Program-made: the position numbers and the translations under genes
The notes under the pieces: model-generated
What the model was told of the DNA's origin: nothing
Database searches by the model: none
What the model saw: only the letters and a program-made list of their open reading frames with translations
Shown here: positions 25,061 through 32,610 of the stretch, piece after piece
Layout of the letters: each line of letters begins with the position of its first letter
Numbering within the stretch: the first letter of the stretch is position 1
NCBI GenBank assembly: GCA_947063855.1
Contig: CAMSTW010000037.1
Span: forward strand, 1 to 34,883
Direction: 5' to 3'
Length of the DNA stretch: 34,883 bases
DNA from: an uncultured Dorea sp.
Lineage (GTDB): Bacteria; Bacillota; Clostridia; Lachnospirales; Lachnospiraceae

Positions 25061-26493
25061 CGAAGGAGAACACATTTTACAGGAATTTCTTTTCGATATA
25101 TGTCGCGCTGGTGCTGCAGAATGTGGTGACGCTGAGTGTGAATCTTGCGGACAATATCATGCTGGGCGCCTACGGTGAGACGGCGCTTGCAGGAGTGGCG
25201 GCGGTGAACCAGATTCAGTTCGTATACCAGCAATTGATCATGGCGCTGGGGGACGGTCTGGTGATCCTGGGAAGTCAGTACTGGGGGAAGGGACAGACGG
25301 ATTCGCTTAAGAAGATTGCAGTATCTGCCATGCATGCGGCGCTGGTGACAGGGGCGCTGTTGTTCATTCTTGCCGGCGCGCTGCCCTGGAAGCTGGTCGG
25401 GGCGTTTACGACGGATGAGCATATTATAGAAGAAGGGGTCAGGTATCTCGGTATTATACGGTTTACTTACCCCTTTTTTGCCGTGACACAGCTTCTGCTG
25501 GCGGCACTTCGAAGCACAGAGACGGTGAAGATTGCCTTCCGGTTGTCAGTGCTTACTTTTTGTGTGAATTGCGGGATTAATTATGTGCTGATCTTCGGAA
25601 ATTTCGGCGCGCCGCGGTTAGGCGCGGCAGGGGCCGCGATCGGGACGCTGACTGCGCGGGCGGCGGAGTGCGGCGTGTTGATCTGCTACATATATATTTT
25701 GTCAAAAAAGCCGAAGCTGTATCAGGAATGTAATGTGCTTAACCGGGATGAAAATACAGACGCTGACGGACAGCTGAACAAACCGGCGAATTTTGTAAAG
25801 CTTCGGCTTAGTCTTAGAGATTATCTGCAGTTTGACAAAGCACTTGCGAAGGATTATCTCAGGATTACGGCGCCCATGCTGCTGATGCAGGGATTATGGG
25901 GGCTGAATACTGCGCTTCAGACGGTGATACTCGGTCATATGACTGCGGCGGCGATCGCGGCGAACAGTGCGGCTTCGACGCTGTTTCTGATGGTCAAGTC
26001 CACGGCGGTAGGCGCGGCTTCGACGGCGTCCGTTATCATCGGAAAGGCAGTAGGAGCCGGAGATTACGCGCGTGTGCGGGAGTACTCGGTCAGACTGCAG
26101 AGGATGTTTCTTGTGATTGGCGTGTTATCGGGTATCTTCCTGTTCTTCCTTCGAGTTCCGGTGCTGGGCTTGTATGATCTGAGTGCAGGGACGAAGGAGA
26201 TGGCGAATGCATTTCTCATTATCTTAAGCGTCGTATGCGTCGGGATGTCTTATCAGATGCCGACCAATAACGGGATTATACGGGGAGGCGGCAATGCGCT
26301 GTTTGTGGTGAAGATGGACCTGGTGAGTATCTGGCTGATCGTCCTGCCGTTATCCTTCGTGATGGCGTTTGTGGTGAAGGCGTCTCCGGTCGTGGTGGTC
26401 TGCTGTCTGAATGCAGACCAGATCTTCAAGTGCGTGCCCGCGTTCCTTATGTCCCATTACGGGAACTGGATTCGGAAGCTGACAAGGGACTGA
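25057..26493 (+). CDS. MATE-family multidrug/Na+ efflux transporter
   Basis: The 478-residue product has the twelve hydrophobic segments of MATE exporters, in two halves: residues about 10-220 and 270-470. Landmarks are VTLSVNLADNIMLGAYGETALAGVA in helix 1-2, GDGLVILGSQYWGKGQ, and the matching second-half TAVGAASTASVIIGKAVGAGD. It starts at GTG 25057, which overlaps the RhuM TGA as GTGA, so translation is likely coupled. MATE proteins export cations or drugs in exchange for Na+ or H+; the substrate cannot be read from sequence. Confidence 0.93.
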   Translation: MTKENTFYRNFFSIYVALVLQNVVTLSVNLADNIMLGAYGETALAGVAAVNQIQFVYQQLIMALGDGLVILGSQYWGKGQTDSLKKIAVSAMHAALVTGALLFILAGALPWKLVGAFTTDEHIIEEGVRYLGIIRFTYPFFAVTQLLLAALRSTETVKIAFRLSVLTFCVNCGINYVLIFGNFGAPRLGAAGAAIGTLTARAAECGVLICYIYILSKKPKLYQECNVLNRDENTDADGQLNKPANFVKLRLSLRDYLQFDKALAKDYLRITAPMLLMQGLWGLNTALQTVILGHMTAAAIAANSAASTLFLMVKSTAVGAASTASVIIGKAVGAGDYARVREYSVRLQRMFLVIGVLSGIFLFFLRVPVLGLYDLSAGTKEMANAFLIILSVVCVGMSYQMPTNNGIIRGGGNALFVVKMDLVSIWLIVLPLSFVMAFVVKASPVVVVCCLNADQIFKCVPAFLMSHYGNWIRKLTRD

Positions 26494-26527
26494 CCGGCTT
26501 TCCGATACACGGCTCCTGGCAATACGA

Positions 26528-26755
26528 TTACAGTAAGTAATTATTTTCCCGGTCTGCAATCTGTAAACCGACTAATTTGTAGGTTGCATATCCGCCCATA
26601 ACCAATGGTTCTGCCTTACAGATTTCCTCTGCTTCTTCACGGCTGTCTGTTTTCAGGATATACATGCCTGCCATTCCCGGATAACCCTTAAAAACGCCGC
26701 AGATCTCCAGCTTCCCTTCATCATCCAGCTTTCTTATGTTCTCAACATGTTCCAT
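26528..26755 (-). CDS. YciI-like protein, probably N-terminally truncated or frameshifted
   Basis: The 75-residue product matches the body of the YciI family (a small dimeric alpha/beta fold): HVENIRKLDDEGKLEICG, then G-M-Y-I-L-K-T-D-S-R-E-E-A-E and a C-terminal strand. Family members are usually about 90-100 residues with an N-terminal strand and a D-M segment that are missing here. In another frame, directly upstream on the same strand (about 26757-26800), the codons read LDTFFQDMIQA, which resembles the missing piece; a one-base change near 26757-26764 would join them. It is convergent with the MATE gene. Function unknown. Confidence 0.6.
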   Translation of the reverse strand: MEHVENIRKLDDEGKLEICGVFKGYPGMAGMYILKTDSREEAEEICKAEPLVMGGYATYKLVGLQIADRENNYLL

Positions 26756-26918
26756 AACGACCTGCTTGTATCATGTCCTGAAAGAACGTATCCAGATGGA
26801 GCACCGGTTTTCCACATCCATACGGAAAAAGTGCGGTTGCGGGAAGCCCCTTCTTGACGGTACATTTATAGTATAAGATGACCGGTCAAAAAGGATACAA
26901 GGAGCTGAGAGAGAAAAG

Positions 26919-28226
26919 ATGAAAGAAAAATTAACGATTAGAGAAAGTTTTAACCTGGGCAAGGGCTGGCACTTGATGATTTTCGCGATTCTTGCCATGT
27001 TGGTCACCAACGCCGGTGTAAACGACGGGCTTAATATCGCTCTGCCGGCAATCGCAGAAGGTTCCGGACTTGATTATGAGCTTTGCCTGAGTATGGGAAC
27101 GGTGGCTGGTTTTGTAGGCGTGGCAATGATGCTTGTGATTGCGAAGTTCCGCGACCGGTTTGGCGGAAGAAAGGTGAGCGCGGCGCTGTTCATTATCTTT
27201 GGGCTTACCTTTTACTTCCTGTTTCTTCGTGCGACGAATATCGTGATGTATGCGCTGGCGCAGTGTATCATGGTAAGCTGCGGGCAGGGCTGCTTCTACC
27301 TGTGTACCGGTCCGATGCAGTCTGACTGGTTTCCGAAGAAGCGCGGAGTGGTGAATGGGATCAGTACCATCGGCGCGAATATCGGAACGGCAGTTCTGGC
27401 TCCGCTGATGACATTTTTGCTTACGATGGCAGATTACAGGACGAGTCTTACGGCTTTCGCTGCTGTGGCAATCCTGCTGGCGGTCTATGAGTATGTGACG
27501 CTGCGGGACAATCCGCTTGAGGCCGGGATGTACCCGGATAATGTGACGAAGGAAGTGTATGAGGCAGAGTATAAGAATCTTTCTGAGCATGACGGGTATG
27601 TCAGTGACTGGACGATTCCCAGGATGCTTAAGTGCAAGGAGGTGTGGCTTGCGTCTGTTGTGCCGGGATTTATCACATTGGGGCTTCTGGGTATCATTAC
27701 ACAGTTTGTTCCAAGGAATACGTCGCTTGGCCTTTCAGACGGCGTCGCTATCTCGGCGATGACGGTGGCGGGGCTTGTGGGCATCGTGGGAAGCTATGCC
27801 ATCGGTTTTATTGACACGAAGCTTGGGACGAAGAAGGCATGTATGATCTATTGCGGAATCTTTGCGGCAGGGATCTTGTTCAACCTGCTGGCGGAGATCT
27901 GGCTTCCGTTTGTATATGTGTCTATCTTCATCGTAGGGTTCTCTCTCGGCGGAAGCACGAATATGTCGCTGTCATTTCCGGCGTCCATCTTCGGCGTGCT
28001 GGATTATCCGAAGGTAAACGGCGTGATCTTCCCGATTAACTATTGTATCGGATGCCTGAATTTTGTGGTAAATGCGGTTGTCATGAAGGTGACCGGTAGC
28101 CTGACGGGGGCGTATGTGGTGTATCTTGTGCTGTTCCTCCTGAATATCCTGATCGTTGCGAAGACGGAGGAAGGAAAATGGGATAAGCTTAAGCATCCGG
28201 AACTGATGGAGCAGAAGTGCAGATAG
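26919..28226 (+). CDS. Major facilitator superfamily transporter
   Basis: The 435-residue product has twelve predicted membrane helices and the MFS loop 2-3 motif in the form KFRDRFGGRKV (about 70-80). The second half repeats the theme with GFIDTKLGTKKA (about 290-301). Layout and the G-P-M-Q-S-D-W-F-P-K-K-R-G-V-V-N-G block resemble the oxalate/formate-antiporter-like branch, which moves small carboxylates, but the substrate is not established. It stands alone: no gene of related function lies beside it. A hairpin terminator follows. Confidence 0.9.
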   Translation: MKEKLTIRESFNLGKGWHLMIFAILAMLVTNAGVNDGLNIALPAIAEGSGLDYELCLSMGTVAGFVGVAMMLVIAKFRDRFGGRKVSAALFIIFGLTFYFLFLRATNIVMYALAQCIMVSCGQGCFYLCTGPMQSDWFPKKRGVVNGISTIGANIGTAVLAPLMTFLLTMADYRTSLTAFAAVAILLAVYEYVTLRDNPLEAGMYPDNVTKEVYEAEYKNLSEHDGYVSDWTIPRMLKCKEVWLASVVPGFITLGLLGIITQFVPRNTSLGLSDGVAISAMTVAGLVGIVGSYAIGFIDTKLGTKKACMIYCGIFAAGILFNLLAEIWLPFVYVSIFIVGFSLGGSTNMSLSFPASIFGVLDYPKVNGVIFPINYCIGCLNFVVNAVVMKVTGSLTGAYVVYLVLFLLNILIVAKTEEGKWDKLKHPELMEQKCR

Positions 28227-28277
28227 GAAGTACGGATAGAAAGTAAGACAGGAGTACGGATAGAAATGGATAAAGGG

Positions 28278-28316
28278 GAGAGGCTGCCAGAGAATGCGAT
28301 TTTCTGGCAGTCTCTT
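28278..28316 (+). terminator. Terminator after the MFS gene
   Basis: GAGAGGCTGCCAGAGA (28278-28293) pairs with TTTCTGGCAGTCTCTT (28301-28316) over 16 bp, counting a few G-U pairs, with a 7-base loop and a pyrimidine-rich tail (CTCTTAG). It fits a terminator for the MFS gene. Confidence 0.7.
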
Positions 28317-28501
28317 CTCTTAGTATAAACTGCCTTCGAGCCTAAGTCTGCGTAAGGGGTGGATTTCGCCTCCGCTAAAGATGCCCCCGAATGTCTGATT
28401 ATAGGAAGGGCATCTCCCAACTTCCTGTGCATAGGAAATGGATTTACAACCGTACAGGTGGAAAATTTTCTGTTAAGCAGACATTAGAGGGGGCTAAGGC
28501 G
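28317..28501. repeat. Inverted-repeat-rich, gene-free element
   Basis: CCCCCGAATGTCTGATTA (about 28384-28401) and TTAAGCAGACATTAGAGGGGG (about 28472-28492) are imperfect inverted repeats about 70 bases apart. Inside are two overlapping, mutually exclusive stems: GATGCCC/GGGCATC (28380-28386/28408-28414) and AGGAAG/CTTCCT (28404-28409/28421-28426). A minus-strand reading frame starting at 28432 runs through the element and the MFS terminator without a ribosome binding site. It could be a small non-autonomous repeat or a structured RNA at the end of the PRD-regulator transcript. Confidence 0.4.
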
Positions 28502-30442
28502 CTATAACAGACCTGCAAAAAATGCCGTCAGCTCATCTCTGGTCTTCAAAAACTTCGTATCATTGGGATTGAATCCCGGGTAATACAGCTCATTGATCAG
28601 CCGGAACACCAGTGTCGCGTCTTCCGGCCTGAGCGCCGCCATGATAACGGTCCGTATCTTATAGGAGTTCCGTTTGATCCGGTGCTCCAGGGTTGCGACA
28701 GAGAGGCATGTCCTGGTGCTGGGAGTGAGGGAATACATCAGGACGATGCTTGGCTGAAAAGCGAAGGTCAGAAGAGATTCGCGCCGCAGGAGGGCAGTAA
28801 GGTATTCCAAAGAAACGTAGCCGCGGCTGATAAAGTCCATGGCAAGCATTTCAATCACTTCAAAATAATCCTCCGTATCGATTCGTTCATGCCAGAACGC
28901 CTCTTCGAATAATTCCCCCAGGGAAGGCAGCGAAGAGTGGTACAGGCGGTTCAGCTGTGTCTTCATTATATATGCGTCCAGATTCTCATAGTCTGTCCGG
29001 GTCAGGAAAGGGGATACCAGCAGGGTCTCGCAGCCGGGCATGGAAGTGATCTCCTTATCGGCGGTGGTAATCACCAGGTCTGTTTCCGAAAAATCAAAAT
29101 TATCCTTCATATATACGGGCAGCAGAGCGGTAAGATCGATGTAACTCTTGTATTTGCCAAGAAGCCGCTGCTTTAAGTCCCAGGACGACGGCAGGTTCAG
29201 CTGCGACATGATGACGGTCCGAAGCTTCGGCGCGGTCCGGTTCAGGTAGGCGAGGGCGCCTGAGATGCAGAAGGACAGGTACAGAAGTTCCGTGTGGTTC
29301 AGATAAGAACCGTAGTAAGTAAGAGCCAGCGGCTGGATAGAAGAAGCAATCTCGAATTCTATCAGGAACTGGGAGCGTGTCACGTCGTTATGAGTCGGTA
29401 TGTCGTTGAAGTAGTGCACCGGGAGATCCAGGTATCGGAGATACTGGAGCAGGGTGATATAGAAGTCCTCATTTCCTGAGAAATCTATATGGTAAGTTCC
29501 GGCGATCTCCGAGATATAGGTATCTGCAAGCCGGATGATGCCTTCGGAGAAGTACCGGCTGACCGTATGCATGTTCAGAAATCCGGCGTCAAGCCTCTTG
29601 CTGCAGGATACGTGCAGATAGATGTCCTCGCGTTCAAGCGGAGGAAAGCTTATGGATAATTGCTGTTCCAGGGAATCGAGCAGGGCGTCGGCGGCAAGTA
29701 CGGCGTCGGGATCCTTATAAGTTGCGGCCAGCGGTTCCGTCAGCGGATATCCTTTGGAAAGCCGGTGATACATGATGACGACCGCCATATCCAGATGGAC
29801 CATGTTGACGTCCTCGATCTGGATCGCGTACCGTGTCAGATGAAGATTAATCTCCCGCATGATCAGATTGACCACATCCTCATCCAGATATTGATAGTGA
29901 TAATAGGTATTTCCCCGGGCGTTGTAGTTCCAGTTCTCCGAGAAGAGCCGGTTGAGGATGGCGCGGCGTTTCCGCTCGTCTTTCTCGAAATAGATAGTGT
30001 TCCGGCTGCGGAAGAACTGTATGTGCGGATCGGGCAGGATGTATTGCCTGCGGAGCGCGCCAAGGTCGTGCTCCAGAGTGGTGCGGCTTACGAACATCTC
30101 GTCCTCCAGATCGTAGAGGTCAAGAGGTTCGTCATAGAGACAGAGCTGGAACGTGATATGTCTGACACGCTCGTCTCTTGAGAGAAAGGAACTGCTTGCC
30201 TGGCTTAACCTTTTCAGGGTATCGGGATCGTCCGCCTCAAGGAGATAGCCGATACTTCTCTTGGAAATGATGCGGATTCCGTAGCTTCTCAGGGCTTCGT
30301 TGATCTCGGTGATGTCGTTGCGGATTGTACGTGAAGAGACGTGGAGATGGTTTGCGAGCTCTTCTCCGGTGGTGTAGAGCTTCCGGGATTTCAGATAGTG
30401 GAGCAGCTTGCGCTGCCTGAGAGATAACATTAAAGATTCCAT
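28502..30442 (-). CDS. PRD-domain transcriptional regulator (BglG/MtlR-like)
   Basis: The 646-residue product has an N-terminal winged helix-turn-helix (LRQRKLLHYLKSRKLYTTGEEL..., with HVSSRTIRNDITEINEAL at about 28-45), a second Mga/HTH-like region (SRTTLEHDLGALRRQY near 120), two PRD-like domains (about 190-390), an EIIB-like domain (about 400-490) and an EIIA-like domain to the end. Such regulators are normally switched by PTS phosphorylation. Here the EIIB-like start reads R-T-V-I-M-S-Q-L without the active Cys, and the EIIA-like segment has F-A-F-Q-P-S-I where a His is expected. The ATG at 30442 follows AAGGAGG; an in-frame ATG at 30517 lacks a site. It diverges from the aldolase operon, its probable target. 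Confidence 0.85.
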   Translation of the reverse strand: MESLMLSLRQRKLLHYLKSRKLYTTGEELANHLHVSSRTIRNDITEINEALRSYGIRIISKRSIGYLLEADDPDTLKRLSQASSSFLSRDERVRHITFQLCLYDEPLDLYDLEDEMFVSRTTLEHDLGALRRQYILPDPHIQFFRSRNTIYFEKDERKRRAILNRLFSENWNYNARGNTYYHYQYLDEDVVNLIMREINLHLTRYAIQIEDVNMVHLDMAVVIMYHRLSKGYPLTEPLAATYKDPDAVLAADALLDSLEQQLSISFPPLEREDIYLHVSCSKRLDAGFLNMHTVSRYFSEGIIRLADTYISEIAGTYHIDFSGNEDFYITLLQYLRYLDLPVHYFNDIPTHNDVTRSQFLIEFEIASSIQPLALTYYGSYLNHTELLYLSFCISGALAYLNRTAPKLRTVIMSQLNLPSSWDLKQRLLGKYKSYIDLTALLPVYMKDNFDFSETDLVITTADKEITSMPGCETLLVSPFLTRTDYENLDAYIMKTQLNRLYHSSLPSLGELFEEAFWHERIDTEDYFEVIEMLAMDFISRGYVSLEYLTALLRRESLLTFAFQPSIVLMYSLTPSTRTCLSVATLEHRIKRNSYKIRTVIMAALRPEDATLVFRLINELYYPGFNPNDTKFLKTRDELTAFFAGLL

Positions 30443-30539
30443 CTTGACCTCCTTACATTTGAGAAACGAATTACTAAACTTAATGAGAATGATAAGAGAA
30501 GGGGGGCGGGATGTCAATAGATGCGTAAGCAGAATATTT

Positions 30540-30560
30540 CCTTTTTAAAGCGGAAAAAGG
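30540..30560. promoter_or_regulatory. Inverted repeat upstream of the aldolase promoter
   Basis: CCTTTTT (30540-30546) and AAAAAGG (30554-30560) flank AAAGCGG and end 4 bases before the predicted -35. It is a candidate operator for the divergent PRD regulator; the AAAGCG core also half-matches catabolite-responsive elements. Confidence 0.4.
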
Positions 30561-30564
30561 CTGT

Positions 30565-30592
30565 TTGATGGGAATGTGGGTGTTGGTATAGA
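30565..30592 (+). promoter_or_regulatory. Promoter of the aldolase operon
   Basis: TTGATG (30565-30570), a 16-base spacer and TATAGA (30587-30592) form a plausible sigma-A promoter 32 bases before the aldolase ATG. Confidence 0.5.
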
Positions 30593-30623
30593 ATAACCTC
30601 AGAAAACGAAGGAGGTATTCAAG

Positions 30624-31268
30624 ATGAAATACGAAAAGATCAGAAAACAGGTATTAGAGGCTATTCTGGACGCGGTTGACCAGGGATTGATTAAGGGAAC
30701 GTCGGGAAATATTGCGTTAAGAGATGATGAAGAGGATGTAGTGGCGATTACCCCAAGCGGGATACCGTATAAGGGAATGACACTTGAGGATATTGCGATT
30801 GTTGATCTGAACGGGAAATGGCTGGAAGGAAATTATAAGCCGTCATCCGAGGTGCCGATGCATACGGCGGTGCTCCGTGCAAGGCCGGACGTCAAGGCTA
30901 CGGTACATACACATGCGATGTTCGCGACGATTATGGCGATGGGAGACGATGCAGAGTTGAAACCGATCACGCCTCCCCAGTGTGAGTTTGTTCCGGTGGG
31001 AATCGTGCCGTTTACCATGCCGGGAAGCGACGAGGTGGCGGATAAGGTTGTGGAAGCGCTTGGAAAGGATGGAAGAGCGGTTCTTATTAAGAATCACGGG
31101 ATGTTCTGCTGCGGCAAGAATATGAAGGCGGCCATGGCGGCTACAGAGTATACGGAGGAAATGGCGGTAACGACCTTGTATGCGAAGATTCTTGGAACCT
31201 ATGAGCCGATGCCGGAGGAAGGCGTACAGAAGATGAAGGAACTGATTGCGGCCGACCAGGCAGTGTAA
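30624..31268 (+). CDS. Class II aldolase (L-fuculose-phosphate aldolase-like)
   Basis: The 214-residue product is a zinc-dependent class II aldolase/adducin family enzyme, which splits a ketose phosphate or related sugar acid into two three- or four-carbon pieces. The zinc ligands His95 and His97 (V-H-T-H-A) and His158 (K-N-H-G-M-F) are present, and the catalytic Glu76 stands in PSSEVPMH. The N-terminal GTSGNIALRDD and the TPSGIPY block bind the phosphate. Length and motifs are those of FucA-like enzymes, but the neighbours do not include fucose isomerase or kinase, so the substrate may differ. It starts the operon, after GAAGGAGG. Confidence 0.9.
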   Translation: MKYEKIRKQVLEAILDAVDQGLIKGTSGNIALRDDEEDVVAITPSGIPYKGMTLEDIAIVDLNGKWLEGNYKPSSEVPMHTAVLRARPDVKATVHTHAMFATIMAMGDDAELKPITPPQCEFVPVGIVPFTMPGSDEVADKVVEALGKDGRAVLIKNHGMFCCGKNMKAAMAATEYTEEMAVTTLYAKILGTYEPMPEEGVQKMKELIAADQAV

Positions 31269-31386
31269 GTACGGGCAAAGGTATGATCGGAGGATATAGG
31301 TAAAGCAAGAAGAAAAGGTACAAGTAAGGCAAGAAGATACTGACAGGCTGACAGTGATAAGGCAATAAGGAAGGAGAAGAGAGCAG

Positions 31387-32532
31387 ATGGCAAGTGAATT
31401 TTTCGTAAGCAGTAACGTCGTTTTCGGCAGGGATTCCGTGAAGAAACTGCCGGAGATGCTGAAGGAATATGAGGCAAAGAGCGTCATGGTTGTCTATGAC
31501 GCAGGAGTCAAGATGGCGGGAATCGCCGAGAAGGTACTGGCAGAGGTTGAGAAGGCAGGAGTCAGAGTTACGGTATTTGACGGAGTAATCCCCAATCCGA
31601 CCAACGAGGCGGTAGAAGAGGCCGCCGGGATTGCGCGCAGAGAAGAGATTGACGTATTTGTCGCGGTAGGAGGCGGAAGCAGTATCGACCTTACGAAGGC
31701 GGTCAATATCCTGATGACGAATCCGGGCCCGATCGGGCAATACGGCGGGATCGGCATGGTGAAGAAGCCGGTGCTTCCGCTGATCGCGATTCCGACTACG
31801 GCGGGAACCTCCAGTGAGATCACCAATGTGGTGGCGCTGACGGATACGGAAGCGGTGTGCAAGTATGTAATCATTGATAATAAGATTGTGGCGGATAAGG
31901 TGATAGCCGATCCTGAATTTACGAAGACTATGCCGCCGTCCGTTACAGCGGCGACAGGTATGGACGCCATCACCCATGCGGTGGAGAGCTACATTTCCAA
32001 TATGGCTACGCCGCTTACGGAATACCATTCTCTGAAAGCGCTTCAGATATTCTATGAGAATCTGCCGAAGGCCGTAGCGGATGGAACGGACATGGAGGCA
32101 AGGGAACAGATGATGCTTGGCTGTATCATCGCCGGGTTTGGGTTCTCCAACGCGAACCTGGGACTGGTTCACGGGATTGCCCATACGCTCAGCGCTCATT
32201 TCCATCTTGCACACGGGATGGCGAATGCGACAGTGCTTCCGTATGTGATGGAATACAATGCAGACAGCTGTCCTCAGAAGATGGCGGAGCTTGCCCGCGC
32301 GATCAATCTTCCGGTATCTGGAAATGTGGACGTAGATAAGCTGCTCCTGTCGAAGGAACTTCTGAAGCTTACGAAGGAGCTTGGAATCAAGACGTTGTCA
32401 GAGCAGGGGATTGAAGAGAAGGATCTCGGCATGCTGGCAGACGATGTACTCAAAGAGCCTGTGCTGCATTTCAATCCGAAACAGGGCGTGACGAAGGAAG
32501 ATGTGCTTGCAATACTGCACAAGGCGATGTAA
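31387..32532 (+). CDS. Iron-containing alcohol dehydrogenase (lactaldehyde reductase-like)
   Basis: The 381-residue product is a group III alcohol dehydrogenase. The NAD-binding GGGSSIDLTKA lies near residue 100 and the metal ligands are Asp193, His197 (GMDAITHAVESY), His262 and His276 (GLVHGIAHTLSAHFHLAHG). Enzymes of this type often reduce the aldehyde made by a class II aldolase (for example lactaldehyde to 1,2-propanediol), which suits its place 118 bases after the aldolase. Exact substrate is not shown by sequence. AAGGAAGGAG precedes the ATG. A hairpin lies just downstream. Confidence 0.93.
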   Translation: MASEFFVSSNVVFGRDSVKKLPEMLKEYEAKSVMVVYDAGVKMAGIAEKVLAEVEKAGVRVTVFDGVIPNPTNEAVEEAAGIARREEIDVFVAVGGGSSIDLTKAVNILMTNPGPIGQYGGIGMVKKPVLPLIAIPTTAGTSSEITNVVALTDTEAVCKYVIIDNKIVADKVIADPEFTKTMPPSVTAATGMDAITHAVESYISNMATPLTEYHSLKALQIFYENLPKAVADGTDMEAREQMMLGCIIAGFGFSNANLGLVHGIAHTLSAHFHLAHGMANATVLPYVMEYNADSCPQKMAELARAINLPVSGNVDVDKLLLSKELLKLTKELGIKTLSEQGIEEKDLGMLADDVLKEPVLHFNPKQGVTKEDVLAILHKAM

Positions 32533-32536
32533 GTAC

Positions 32537-32583
32537 CAGAGTGTATTTGAAGATTGCAGGAATGCATTTTCAAATATACTCTG
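32537..32583 (+). promoter_or_regulatory. 15-bp stem between the ADH and flavoprotein genes
   Basis: CAGAGTGTATTTGAA (32537-32551) pairs with TTCAAATATACTCTG (32569-32583), 15 bp with one G-U pair and a 17-base loop. No T-run follows. It may process or stabilise the transcript, or attenuate the downstream genes. Confidence 0.5.
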
Positions 32584-32610
32584 AGAGTCAGATGATAAAG
32601 GAGTTTATAT

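Noticed and set aside
31141..32214. 357-codon minus-strand frame across the aldolase/ADH genes
   Set aside because: Low-complexity Arg/His/Leu-rich shadow; the plus-strand genes have intact catalytic motifs.
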